In this document: positions 22,318 to 32,189 of the stretch, piece after piece
How positions within the stretch are numbered: position 1 is the stretch's first letter
Layout of the letters: every line of letters begins with the position of its first letter
Source: Phytophthora quininea
Lineage: Eukaryota > Oomycota > Peronosporomycetes > Peronosporales > Peronosporaceae
Assembly (NCBI GenBank): GCA_011947345.1
Contig: JAAVTG010000521.1
Coordinates: 62,001 to 126,000 of the forward strand
Reading direction: 5' to 3'
Length of the DNA: 64,000 nucleotides
Made by a program: the position numbers and the translations under genes
Notes under the pieces: generated by a model
Database searches by the model: none
What the model saw: the letters and a program-made list of their open reading frames with translations, nothing else
Told to the model about the DNA's origin: nothing

Positions 22318-23387
22318 ATGGCTCCGTCGTCTTCAACTTCGACCAAGATGACCTACCGCTTCTTGGGCGACTCTGGCCTTCTCGTCTCCAAGCTGTCGCT
22401 CGGCTCGTGGATGAACTACGACGCAACATACACGGTCGACGCCTGGTACGAGATGGTCAAGCTGGCGTGCGAGCACGGTGTCAACTTCTTCGACACGGCC
22501 GAGGTCTACGGCACGGGTCAAGCGGAGGAGCTGCTGGGCGGTGCCGTCAAGAAAGGCATCAAGGAAGAACTCTTCAAGCGCGAGGATCTCGTCATCTCCA
22601 CCAAGGAGTTCATGGGCACAAAGGGCCTGACAGAGGGAGGTCCCAACGACCAGAGCAACAGCCGCAAGCACATCGTGGAGGGCGTGAAAGGGTCTCTGAA
22701 GCGACTGGACCTGGACTACGTGGACGTGGTCTTCAGCCACCGTCCGGACCCGTTCACGCCGATCGAGGAGACCGTCCGAGCCATGAACTTCGTGATCGAC
22801 CAGGGGTGGGCCTTCTACTGGGGCACCAGCGAATGGCTTCCCGCCCAGTTCCGCGAGGCCTGTGAGATCGCCGATCGTCTCGGTCTGATCCGCCCCATCG
22901 TGGAGCAGGCTCAGTACAACCTCTTCACCCGCAGCAAGGTGGAGTTCGAGTTCGTCGATCTGTTCAGCAAGTACAAGCTGGGGCTCACGACGTGGTCGCC
23001 GCTCGCCTTCGGTACGCTGACCGGCAAGTACAGCGCCGGCAAACCTGACGGCTCGCGGTTCACTCGTCCGCGGTATGAGAAGGGCAGTCCGTTCGCGAAA
23101 GACTTTGAGCAGCGAGTGGCGCTGGCCGACCGGCTGAAACCCATCGCCGAGGAGCTCGGGTGTTCCCTGGCGCAAATGTCGATCGCCTGGGCCGTCGCCA
23201 ACGAGAACGTGTCCACGGTGCTGCTGGGGCGAGTCGTCCTGCTCAGCTAGAGGAGAACCTCGAGGCGCTGCAGTTCGTGCACAAGATCACGCCCGATGTC
23301 AAGGCCAAGATCGACGACATTGTGCCGATGGTGCCGACGGCCTCCAAGATGGACCTCTTCGCGCTGATGAGGCAGCGTCATTTGTAA
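22318..23387 (+). pseudogene. Aldo-keto reductase, Kv-beta-like, frameshifted copy
   Basis: The sequence is nearly identical to the intact mirror gene (27094-28164), with the same ATG context. It holds the aldo-keto reductase tetrad Asp59, Tyr64, Lys96 and His141. A GGGG run near 23226-23229 has one G fewer than the mirror copy, so the reading stops at 23250 instead of continuing to the TAA at 23385-23387. The loss removes the C-terminal ~45 residues, which include part of the NADPH-binding region. The last ~17 codons also differ from the mirror gene well beyond the arm average. The lost base could be real or a sequencing error. Confidence 0.8.
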
Positions 23388-23858
23388 AGCGATGTTAGCC
23401 GCTTTGATGTGGCGTGGTGCTGAAGTTTCGCTTTAGGAAAATATCGGCAGCTGTGCTGGAGCTGGTCATTGCTGCTAAATGACAAAATGCAGGTCAACTG
23501 GTTTAAACATCGAATATATTCCGTGTTACTCCATGGTGGCTCGCATAGAGAACGAATGGGAGTTTGATAAGAACCAGTAAGTGGGAATAATTTGCCCTTG
23601 GCTGCAGAAGATGAAAATCAGGGAGATGCTAATTGTGCTCAATGGACGAAGAAAGTTTTCTGGTACATGGTCGAGACATGCACGTCGCCTTTAGCTCTTT
23701 GGGTGTCTCGGAGACACTGTATCCGGAATTCGAGAGATATGGCACGGGTGCCGGTATCTAGCCAAATCATTTTTCACGACAACAATTGTGTCTGTTTCAA
23801 CTTCATTGCAGTTAGAAAAAGTCGTATAACCTTTAACTCTGCATCTCGCATCCCGTCC
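23388..23858. other. P1 spacer, left flank, no gene
   Basis: About 470 bp between the aldo-keto reductase and the spacer RxLR gene. The first ~35 bp still weakly matches the flank of the mirror gene. The rest has no convincing frame, repeat or RNA gene. Confidence 0.5.
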
Positions 23859-24682
23859 TCACGGCAATCTTTCCCAAAGCCAGTTGTAAAGCTCCAAGTC
23901 CTCGTAGCCTTTCCAGAGCTGGTAGGCAGGATCAGTACGAAGTTCAGCAAGAGTTTTACCCTTGGTGTTCATCTTCAACAGCGTCTTGACTTGCTGATTC
24001 TTGATGTCATGTCGTCGCCAACGCTTGTACAGCAGATCCTGCAACGTTTTCGAGAGGTTCTGCAGGCGCGGGTTCTTGGCCATATCCACCAGAATCAGCG
24101 GGATCTCGTTCTCGGGTAACGTTATCGGCATGGCTGTGAAAAGCTTGTCGATGGCCACAACCTTGGCCTCGTGGTATATGAGGACATAATCGAGCCACGA
24201 CGCCATTGTCTCCTTGTTGAGTTGTACTCCTGCAGCCTTCAATTTCTCTAGTACCTTGTCCGGACTCGTCCCTTAATTGACCACGCGTTGAACTCGAGCT
24301 TCGTCGCTATGCCCTTTAGAACCGACAGGCCAGCTCTCTCTTCGCTCGCTTGGCTGTCTTCGCTGCCCGCTGCGTCGATCTCTTCGGCCAAGCTCAAACC
24401 TCTTAGAAACGTTTTCCCCGTAAAACTCGTCTCATCTCGTCCAGCTTGAGCAGTAGCGGCAACAGCTGAGTTGACTGCACCAGCGATCGCCAGGATCAAC
24501 AAGAGGGCGTATCCGTGTCGCAAGGTGGTTCTAAGTGGGGGTTGCAGGGCTGGTAGAAGTTGATTCAGATGCTTAACTTGTTTCCTGGTTGTTCTTATGG
24601 TTGGGGTATTTGCTATTCTGAAATCTGATCTGTTGAATGATGATTGAATTTGAATGGGATATTTGAATGTGAAGTTAATCAT
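23859..24682 (-). pseudogene. RxLR-EER effector with W motif, broken
   Basis: Two minus-strand frames make one effector-type protein. The upstream frame (to 24248) carries a hydrophobic leader, a degenerate motif TFLR (Thr in place of the first Arg), then EER. The downstream frame (about 24275 to 23859) carries a W-motif start (SPDKV...L) and a helical WY-like region with LYNWLWERL near the end. A one-base break near 24270 separates them. There is no ATG directly before the leader: the nearest in-frame ATG, at 24682, would place about 50 residues ahead of it. It lies alone in the P1 spacer. It could be a dead gene, or a live one if the break is an assembly error. No joined reading is given. 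Confidence 0.7.
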
Positions 24683-24724
24683 TTCCTTTCTTCTGGATGC
24701 TTTCTGTAGGCCCTCGGCCCAGCA

Positions 24725-24804
24725 GCCCCCGCAGGGACTCGAACCCCAACCGGAGGGAGGAACTTCGTGAGTTGTATACACAACCCACTGGACCACCAGG
24801 AGGC
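24725..24804 (-). repeat. tRNA-like element / SINE head
   Basis: On the minus strand, 80 bases show Pol III signals: an A-box-like TGGTCCAGTGG and a B box GGTTCGAGTCC. A T-arm can fold, and a 7-bp acceptor-like stem (six of seven pairs) joins both ends. The D and anticodon arms fold poorly, so a tRNA-derived SINE or tRNA pseudogene is more likely than a working tRNA. tRNA-derived SINEs are known in P. infestans. Confidence 0.55.
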
Positions 24805-25103
24805 CCTCAGTGCCCCTTTTCGCTCACGATGTTTCTCACGCCTCCGATCTCATCAAAGCAGCATGGCAGTAACTTTGTTTACCTTAAGAGTTTATGAATC
24901 AATTTGGCAAACCAGCTGTCCGCAATCGATGATTGCGACGGGCACATCGGGGATCACGTACGACTCGTACGAGCATTATATAATAAAAAAATGTTTCTGA
25001 ATGATGACATGATGCATCAACAGCGTCCAGCCAACTTGATGCAGCACGTTGAACGACCTCATTCTCCAATTCACCAGAGCATCAACACGAAGATTTCTAC
25101 AGT

Positions 25104-26150
25104 ATGGGCAACTCCAACAGTACCACCACCACCGCGAAAACGCGACCACAAGTTCCCGACAATTGGAAGGCTACCAGCATCCCATCCCAGAAGGGCAAAC
25201 TCGCCATTGTCACGGGAGCCAATTCAGGCATCGGGTTCGAGACGGCACTCCAACTCGCTCAGAAAGGAGCTCATGTGGTGCTTGCATGTCGTAATGAAGC
25301 TCGGGGTCTGGAGGCTGAGAAGAAGATGCGAGAAGCGTTGGCCTCCACACCCCACGCCGGTCAAGTGGAATTCAAAATGCTCGACGTGAGCGATTTGGGC
25401 AGTGTGTGTAAGTTCGCGGACGAGTTCCTGGCCACCCATGACCGTCTCGACCTGCTGATCAACAACGCCGGAATCATGGCGGTGCCGTACGCCAAGACAG
25501 TGGACGGCTACGAGCGTCAGTTTGCAACGAATCACTTGGGGCACTTTGCGCTGACGGCTCAGCTGTTCCCACTACTGCAGCAGAGCTCTCCGTCTCGAGT
25601 GGTCAACATCACTAGTCTCGCCCACAAGAGTGCTAACCTCGCCCACTTTAAACCTGGACAGATCATGCGGCCTGAGAAGGGATACAATGCCTCGGAGGTG
25701 TACGGAGACTCCAAGCTGTGCAATTTGCTCTTTACGATCGAGCTGCAGCGCCGCATCGTCGCTCACAATGTATCGGGCGTGGTTGCAGTGAGCTGCCATC
25801 CCGGACTCACAGCCACGAATGTTTTGAGCGCTCCTACCACCGAACGCGGTTGGTTCGGCGGCCTGTTTTGGCGACTCTTCGCTAAACTACCTCTTTTGCA
25901 GGATGCGACGACGGGCGCATTACCCTCGTTGTACGCTGCAACGGGGTCTGACGTCGAAGGCGGCGACTGCTTCGGTCCTGGAAATCGCTTTGAGGTCTGG
26001 GGCCCCCGAAGCGAGTTCAGCCGAAGAACACTGCGTACGACGAGACTGCAGCTGAAACGCTGTGGGAGGAGAGCGAACGTCTCGCCAAACTCAAGTTTAG
26101 GTTTGAGATACAGTAGGGAGGCTCGTCGTGACCACCTACGTGCACGATAG
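25104..26150 (+). CDS. Short-chain dehydrogenase/reductase, retinol-dehydrogenase-like
   Basis: The ATG at 25104 starts MGNSNST, a possible N-myristoylation site. Classical SDR motifs follow: TGANSGIG (NADP(H)-binding glycine motif, about residues 38-45), NNAG, a Ser in NITS, and the catalytic YxxSK (VYGDSK). It resembles WW-oxidoreductase/retinol dehydrogenase-like SDRs; the substrate is unknown. At the CCCCC run near 26003 the reading appears to shift. The other frame gives a more natural Glu/Leu/Lys-rich C-terminus ending at TAG 26114-26116, whereas the annotated frame ends in a low-quality Arg-rich tail. It lies in the P1 spacer and is single-copy in this window. Confidence 0.85.
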   Translation: MGNSNSTTTTAKTRPQVPDNWKATSIPSQKGKLAIVTGANSGIGFETALQLAQKGAHVVLACRNEARGLEAEKKMREALASTPHAGQVEFKMLDVSDLGSVCKFADEFLATHDRLDLLINNAGIMAVPYAKTVDGYERQFATNHLGHFALTAQLFPLLQQSSPSRVVNITSLAHKSANLAHFKPGQIMRPEKGYNASEVYGDSKLCNLLFTIELQRRIVAHNVSGVVAVSCHPGLTATNVLSAPTTERGWFGGLFWRLFAKLPLLQDATTGALPSLYAATGSDVEGGDCFGPGNRFEVWGPRSEFSRRTLRTTRLQLKRCGRRANVSPNSSLGLRYSREARRDHLRAR

Positions 26151-26204
26151 CAAAAAACAGAGAGGCAGAAATGCCTAATGTTGCAAAGTTCCTTTAATTA
26201 AAAT

Positions 26205-26240
26205 GAGTTGATTAACACTTTAGCGGATTTCTCGTCTAAG
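26205..26240 (+). repeat. Inverted flank of LINE-tail pair, left
   Basis: GAGTTGATTAACACTTTAGCGGATTTCTCGTCTAAG here matches, in reverse complement, 26948-26983. The two copies bracket the opposed retroelement tails, so they are probably the shared 3' UTR of the element. Confidence 0.7.
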
Positions 26241-26264
26241 CTGCTTTATCTCGTAGCATCAGAT

Positions 26265-26666
26265 TTATCGTTGAGGAATCCAAATGGTGTGTTGCTCTAG
26301 AGCGATAGCATTAGTGTCTTTAGGCGGTTCGAAGCCCAATTGACGTATTATCGACAGTATTGCCGATTCGTCGTAATGGAGTTCAGCTGCGTGTTGGTAG
26401 ATGAATTGGTAGTGCATTTTGAAGGAGCACATCATTCCTGGAATGCTTGGAGTTTCGGTTGGGGCCTCTCTGAACAGAATGTCATTTCGTAGTCTCCATG
26501 TTGCATGGAATATGATCGCCGTGTGCACTCTCCATAGAAGAAGGAGTACCTTACCATTTTCTCGCCATCTTGTTCGCAGGTCTTGTGTTGTGGGGAAGAG
26601 CAGAAGCCGCCAAGTCAATCGAGTTCTGAACGCCCGACGCCAGGGCTTGTATACGTGTTCCCACAT
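26265..26666 (-). mobile_element. LINE-type retrotransposon tail fragment
   Basis: The minus-strand frame encodes a Trp/Arg-rich segment (LLLLWRVHTAIIFHATWRLRND) typical of the C-terminal end of LINE reverse-transcriptase polyproteins, then KMHYQFIYQHA... and a PPKD...WIP ending. No reverse-transcriptase core is present. A second, shorter copy of the same tail lies in opposite orientation at 26725-26873. Confidence 0.65.
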
Positions 26667-26724
26667 CGATGTAAGCGATGTGCACTTGAAGAAGCAATGT
26701 TGTACTGGTGCAAAGTTCCTTTAA

Positions 26725-26873
26725 GATGCACTACCAATTCATTTACCAGCATGCGACGGATCTTCATTGCGATTCCTCAGCGATTGCAGAACTAGTCCGG
26801 CAATTGGGGTTTGATCCTCCGAAGGACATTCTTCTAGAACGGCCGCAGGGTGTTTGGATCCCGCGAGTTTAGC
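26725..26873 (+). mobile_element. LINE-type tail fragment, opposite orientation
   Basis: Read on the plus strand this gives KMHYQFIYQHATDLH..., a Gln-Leu-Gly-Phe segment, PPKD and a terminal WIP followed by a stop. It is a diverged copy of the 26265 fragment, lacking its Trp-rich part. The two copies are 59 bp apart. Confidence 0.65.
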
Positions 26874-26947
26874 TGAATTCTGCGAATGGATTCTTGATTA
26901 GATAGATTGTCTAAGCTAAACTCTCACGGATAGAAAGCTTATTCACC

Positions 26948-26983
26948 TTAAGACGAGAAAGCCGCTAAACAGTTAATCAATTC
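26948..26983 (-). repeat. Inverted flank of LINE-tail pair, right
   Basis: Reverse-complement partner of 26205-26240, differing at a few positions. It marks the end of the ~780-bp retroelement inverted pair inside the P1 spacer. Confidence 0.7.
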
Positions 26984-27093
26984 AATTTCCTTCCAAGAAC
27001 AAGATTAATCATTCCAGGATAGTCTTTGTCAGATACTGCAACATAATGCACGCTACCAACACCACAGCCGATAGCAAAGCCGATCGAGACGCT

Positions 27094-28164
27094 TTAGAGA
27101 TAACGCTGTCGCGTCGGGGAAAAGTGATCCATCGTGAAGACCATCGGCACCATCGGCACAATGTCGTCGATCTTGGCCTTGACATCGGGCGTGATCTTGT
27201 GCACGAACTGCAGCGCCTCGAGGTTCTCCTCTAGCTGAGCAGGACGACTCGCCCCCAGCAGCACCGTGGACACGTTCTCGTTGGCGACGGCCCAGGCGAT
27301 CGACATTTGCGCCAGGGAACACCCGAGCTCCTCGGCGATGGGTTTCAGCCGGTCGGCCAGCGCCACTCGCTGCTCAAAGTCTTTCGCGAACGGACTGCCC
27401 TTCTCATACCGCGGACGAGTGAACCGCGAGCCGTCAGGTTTGCCGGCGCTGTACTTGCCGGTCAGCGTACCGAAGGCGAGCGGCGACCACGTCGTGAGCC
27501 CCAGCTTGTACTTGCTGAACAGATCGACGAACTCGAACTCCACCTTGCTGCGGGTGAAGAGGTTGTACTGAGCCTGCTCCACGATGGGGCGGATCAGACC
27601 GAGACGATCGGCGATCTCACAGGCCTCGCGGAACTGGGCGGGAAGCCATTCGCTGGTGCCCCAGTAGAAGGCCCACCCCTGGTCGATCACGAAGTTCATG
27701 GCTCGGACGGTCTCCTCGATCGGCGTGAACGGGTCCGGACGGTGGCTGAAGACCACGTCCACGTAGTCCAGGTCCAGTCGCTTCAGAGACCCTTTCACGC
27801 CCTCCACGATGTGCTTGCGGCTGTTGCTCTGGTCGTTGGGACCTCCCTCTGTCAGGCCCTTTGTGCCCATGAACTCCTTGGTGGAGATGACGAGATCCTC
27901 GCGCTTGAAGAGTTCTTCCTTGATGCCTTTCTTGACGGCACCGCCCAGCAGCTCCTCCGCTTGACCCGTGCCGTAGACCTCGGCCGTGTCGAAGAAGTTG
28001 ACACCGTGCTCGTACGCCAGCTTGACCATCTCGTACCAGGCGTCGACCGTGTACGTTGCGTCGTAGTTCATCCACGAGCCGAGCGACAGCTTGGAGACGA
28101 GAAGGCCAGAGTCGCCCAAGAAGCGGTAGGTCATCTTGGTCGAAGTTGAAGACGACGGAGCCAT
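27094..28164 (-). CDS. Aldo-keto reductase, Kv channel beta-subunit-like (AKR6 type), intact copy
   Basis: A 356-residue unbroken frame runs from the ATG at 28164. The tetrad is clear: Asp59 and Tyr64 (FFDTAEVYG), Lys96 (STKEF) and His141 (SHRPD). The Gly-Thr-Ser (GTSEW) and the C-terminal NADPH clamp (GASRPAQLEENL) are also present. Length and motifs match the AKR6/Kv-beta and microbial YghZ-like group, NADPH-dependent reductases of aldehydes or ketones. Oomycete members are usually called voltage-gated potassium channel beta subunits. Its partner at 22318 lacks one G near the 3' end. The extreme C-terminus differs between the two copies because the P1 identity stops at 27145. Confidence 0.93.
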   Translation of the reverse strand: MAPSSSTSTKMTYRFLGDSGLLVSKLSLGSWMNYDATYTVDAWYEMVKLAYEHGVNFFDTAEVYGTGQAEELLGGAVKKGIKEELFKREDLVISTKEFMGTKGLTEGGPNDQSNSRKHIVEGVKGSLKRLDLDYVDVVFSHRPDPFTPIEETVRAMNFVIDQGWAFYWGTSEWLPAQFREACEIADRLGLIRPIVEQAQYNLFTRSKVEFEFVDLFSKYKLGLTTWSPLAFGTLTGKYSAGKPDGSRFTRPRYEKGSPFAKDFEQRVALADRLKPIAEELGCSLAQMSIAWAVANENVSTVLLGASRPAQLEENLEALQFVHKITPDVKAKIDDIVPMVPMVFTMDHFSPTRQRYL

Positions 28165-28423
28165 CGTAGCCGGAGTTGGAGTGGTTGGTTAGGGAGAAGG
28201 TGTGCTCAGGACGCTGCAAAAGCGGAAATGAGAGGCAGCAGACCCTGGCTGGCCAAAGACATTCACCATAATCCTGATCACGCGGACGATGAGGTCTAAG
28301 GTACTCCCCGTTATCATGATTACGGTGGTCATTTGTTGACCGATGTCGCCTCGTCTCAGCGGACTGACAAGGTTCTCCTCCGATTCATCCAAGCGGCTGG
28401 TTTCCTCGATCCAGCCTGCCCCT

Positions 28424-30704
28424 CTAGTACGTCTCATTAATCCAAGCGTGGGTATCGCCCTCCGGTTCCTCATCGACACTGTCGGAGTGAGGAAACCAGC
28501 CCCAGTCGTTGATTCGGTGCAAGAGCAGCAGTGGCTCGAAATGATTTCCTGCTACGGCTCTGTCTATCGCGTCTTGGCTGGCTGTCTCTTCACAGGTCTC
28601 ATGCAGCCACCGAATCACTCGGTAGTTGCCGGTCACAACCGCCAAGGCCATCGCCTCGCCTCGCCTCGCTCCTGCTACACGTATACCCAGGGCTGCCTGA
28701 GTTAGACCGGGGACGTAGTATCTTACCGCAATTCCGCTTCAGCCACTGCAAAATATCAAGGCGACCTCGACCTGCAGCGCCGTCAATGGCGTCGGTCGTG
28801 CAGTCTTCTGTCCGGTTCTCGTGCAGCCATTTCACCGCGTCAAGATGGCCATATTTCGCAGCTCTGTCCGTCACTGGTCGTGCAGCCAGCGTCCGTATTC
28901 AGGTGCAGCCACTTGACGACGTCCAAGTGTCCGCCTCGAGCGGCATAATCCACAGCGTATTTGCTGTCTCTAGTGCTCGTGTGTTCATGCAGTCATTTGA
29001 CCACGTTTACGTCGCCACAACTGGCAGCCCCGTCGATAGAAGTCTTGCCGTCTTTCGGCAGGTGTTGGTGCAGCCATTGCACCATTTCGAAGTGTCCTCC
29101 TTCCGCTGCTCGACTCATGGCGCTCGAAACGTCACCCTCGCTTTGGTTGGTGTGCAACCATTTGACGGCTTCAAAGTGGCCATTGGTTGCAGCTCTGCCC
29201 ACTGCTCGAGCGGTGCAACCAGACCCAATTGGCTTTAGTGGTGGAAGGGACTCAGCAGGTAAGGGATACGCCGCATTTCTAGCAGCTAGTCCGCGACGTT
29301 CTCGTTTCTCCCCGACACTTGGTTAAGGCGTCTGCGTTTTCGCTGCTGTTCATCATCCCCGGAGATAGCTTCCCGTACTTCGTGCAGATACTGAAGAATG
29401 TCCAGGTGGCCATGCATCGCTGCCTCATCCACCACGGACAAATACTCATCGAATTCTTATTCATACATCCAGAAGAGGTTGCATCTGCCATCCGCATTGT
29501 ATCCCTCGCACAGCCAACGCGCAATGTCCGTGAAGCCTTCTCTTACGACATGCAACATGGTTTCGGCTGAGACTTGGGCGGCAGTGAAGTCGTAGCCAAA
29601 ATGGTTTTGGATCTGGTGCAAATTGTCGAGAATCTTTTGCCTTTCCTGCTCGCACTGTGCGTCGTTTGTCGGTTTGTCCACACGAGAGCGGAGGTACTTG
29701 GCAACCTCTAAATGCCCATTGATCGCAGCAGAATGGATAGCAAGACCAGCGTCTCCACCCAAACTGGTAAGGTACGAATAGTGAGGTCTTTGGCTGCCAC
29801 CTCCGCCGCTAATATTTCTATCGGCCTCGCTCTCATTGGCCTCGCTCTCATCGGCAGCATCGGAACGTGCAGTGAGCCACTTGACGATATCCAAATGGCC
29901 TCCTTCTGCGGCTTTCAAAAGAACTCCATAGTCATCAACACAAGAACTCCCAGCACCAACCGAGCCGTCCTTTTCTGAAGCCCATTTCAGCATGTCGAAG
30001 TGGCCTCCCGCTGCTGCATCGTGGATGCCGTTGACAGAGAGGGTGTGACGCCACTCCATGATCCATTTCGCCAACGGAATATTCCCCGTCGCTACGGCCT
30101 CCATCGTCATTTTTCGTCGTCTCTGTCCGTGTTGTTGGTCTTATCAAACATCCACATGACGAATCTCTGTGTGGCCCGCTTTGGCTGCTTTTGCGGTGTC
30201 ATTCCCACCCCAGCCAATGTATCGAAGGCGGCCAAACTGATCATCGTTGAGCCCTGCTTCATCTTCCGAGTCCTCATACATCCCTCTGTCATTATCAGCA
30301 AAGAACTTCAAAATGTCGAAGGTGCCTACCGACGCTGCCTCCTCCACTACTTTTGTTACGACGTTGAAGCCTGGAAAATGGTCGAACAACCACCGGCCCA
30401 ATTCCAAGTTGCGTTGCTTGGCAGCCTCAATCAGCGAGTGAGTGAACTGGAAACGCTTGTAGTGAACTTCAGTACGGAAGAGCCGTCGGATCGGCCACTG
30501 AGGGGCATTATCTTCGATACCAAGTTGACTGGCCTAAATGCGGTTGAGTAGCGCCAGCGACCCGAACGAGCACGCCTTTGCCAGTGGAAGTTCGACGAAC
30601 GAGTTCAGGAGAAGAGATACAATGTTGACCACGTGAGGAAGTGACACTAGCTCGCTCTTGGAGCGGAATAGCAGCTTCACTGCCAGCAGTGACGGAGGAG
30701 ACAT
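28424..30704 (-). pseudogene. Ankyrin-family pseudogene A2 (P1 right arm)
   Basis: Mirror of pseudogene A1, with the head at the ATG at 30704. It shares several stops with A1, including the Trp-to-TGA stop (28993-28995) in a WLH motif, and adds its own breaks. One is a frame shift near 30110-30150, which splits the longest A1 frame into two pieces here (30407-30144 and 30110-29457). The GAGGC microsatellite and the CAGCAAATA repeat are shorter than in A1. Shared lesions mean the gene was already dead before the arms were duplicated, or that the arms have since been homogenised. Confidence 0.85.
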
Positions 30705-30782
30705 CGTGGAACAGAATATTCTTCTCAGAACGTCATATTTGTTTCATATCCTTTTGGAAGGGGATCACGCACTTGAGTGTCT

Positions 30783-31012
30783 CACCGGTTTTCGTGATAT
30801 CGACCGCAAAAGGCCACCATATGCTGTCTCATCAATGACACTGATGTCCTTGTCGTCTTCGCATCGGTAGTACCAAAGTCGGTCGGGGTTATCACCGCCA
30901 TACTCAACATAGAGTCACTGCACGACATCGAAATACTCGTTTAGCGTCGAGCACCACCGTCTCTCCTGAAATCTCCACGACGTTGACCGTTCCGCCAAAC
31001 TCAATCCTAAAT
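30783..31012 (-). pseudogene. Ankyrin-family relic fragment, mirror copy
   Basis: Reverse-complement partner of 19460-19690, with the same LWYYRCEDDKD segment. An extra stop (TGA in place of Trp in the VVQW segment, near 30915) is private to this copy. Confidence 0.6.
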
Positions 31013-31619
31013 CACTAAGTGTGAAACCTACTCTAGTAGCGTTGTGACGTGCTGAAGAATAAAACACAGCATTGAAAGAGATCCTGGAACTAGCATATGG
31101 TCCTCTCCTAAAGTGCCAGTTTCATAGCGGTACACTGTATTTCGATCTGGTCATTGAGGACCATCTTTGGGGATGTATCGGCCGGATATGACGGCTTATT
31201 GGTCTATTTGTCGCGGTACAGCTTTGACCGACTGGAAACGATTTATTGCAGTGACTCCAACACTCGTGAGGCCTACTACGCAGAAGAAGAAAATACTGAA
31301 GTGTCAAAACCAATTTGGTGAACATCATTTGGTCAGTGGGAGTTCGATCAACAAGACGTATACATAATATTCACATTTACCACACGCATGCGAAAGAACG
31401 GAATAGCAAATTCATCACGGCGGCTGAGGAGTGAAATGAATAAATGGAGGCAAGAATAAACAATTCCGCCAAAAGGCTCATCTAATCAAAAAGCAGTCGA
31501 GGGCGATCTTACTAAGAGGGTTTTGCTGCTGCAGTTACGTATATCCTTGGGCTTTCATGAAGTCGCGAGATGCCAGAACTCGGATGTGCCATTTGCGAGC
31601 AACCAGGAGAAACTCGATT

Positions 31620-31637
31620 CTCTCATTCTCACATTTC
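31620..31637 (+). promoter_or_regulatory. Oomycete initiator/FPR-like element, mirror copy
   Basis: CTCTCATTCTCACATTTC, identical to the element at 18822-18839, lies 45-62 bp upstream of the ATG at 31682. Confidence 0.6.
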
Positions 31638-31681
31638 CCACCGGACACTCAAGCCTCCTCCACCTCAGCCGACCGAGACCC

Positions 31682-32085
31682 ATGCGACTTCAGTACCTGT
31701 TGCTGGCGGTGATCGCTCTGGCAACCTCCGGTGTTATCTCAGCTGTCGAATCCAAGGCAAGTTTCCAGACCCTTTCGTTCAAAAACAACGGGCAGGAAGC
31801 TTCTGGGACGCGATTCCTTCGGGGTGTCAAGACGGCTGAAAGTGACGAGGATCTCCAGGACAACGACGAAGAGAGAGGTGTCGACTGGGACGCAGTATTC
31901 GGCCGGATTTCTGCCGGGGATGGACGAAAAAGGACTTCAAGCCCTTTCACAATGACGGCGATACACCTTCGAGCCTTTGGGTGCTATGGGGATTCGCGGA
32001 ACACGGCATGGGTCACGATCCCGCCAGATATCGGTTCTGGGAGGCGTACCGTGACTGGTACTACAAGAAATACCCGGTGAACTAG
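31682..32085 (+). pseudogene. RxLR-EER effector, frameshifted copy
   Basis: The partner of the gene at 18373-18777. The signal peptide, RFLR and EER parts are intact. In the sequence after the EER motif, near 31915-31922, one base is missing relative to the other arm, and the C-terminal half is read in a wrong frame to a stop at 32080. If real, the copy would make a secreted protein without its effector domain. No corrected reading is given. Confidence 0.75.
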
Positions 32086-32189
32086 GAGGCGAGAGGCAGC
32101 CCACATGCATCAGTGTCAAACGTAGCTAGCTAAGCTCCAAACTCAGGGTACTGGTCGATATTCCACGCGTTAATTCCTGGGAATTCAGA

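Larger units (their letters stand above)
18383..23337. repeat. Inverted repeat P1, left arm (~4.95 kb)
   Basis: This arm matches 27145-32075 in reverse complement at high identity. In order it contains an RxLR gene, an ankyrin relic, an ankyrin pseudogene and an aldo-keto reductase. The outer edge lies at the 3' end of the RxLR coding sequence. The inner edge lies inside the last codons of the aldo-keto reductase, where similarity drops but is not lost. Small private indels occur in each arm. Edges are accurate to perhaps 20 bp. Confidence 0.93.
27145..32075. repeat. Inverted repeat P1, right arm (~4.93 kb)
   Basis: Reverse-complement partner of 18383-23337, with the same order of genes mirrored: aldo-keto reductase, ankyrin pseudogene, ankyrin relic, RxLR gene. 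Substitutions and small indels are scattered through it, so the arms are not identical. The spacer between arms is about 3.8 kb. Confidence 0.93.

Noticed and set aside
22333..23175. Long minus-strand frame (280 codons) opposite the aldo-keto reductase; mirrored at 27307-28149
   Set aside because: It is antisense to a strongly conserved enzyme with clear catalytic residues. High GC at third positions keeps the opposite frame open, and its presence in both arms only reflects the duplication.
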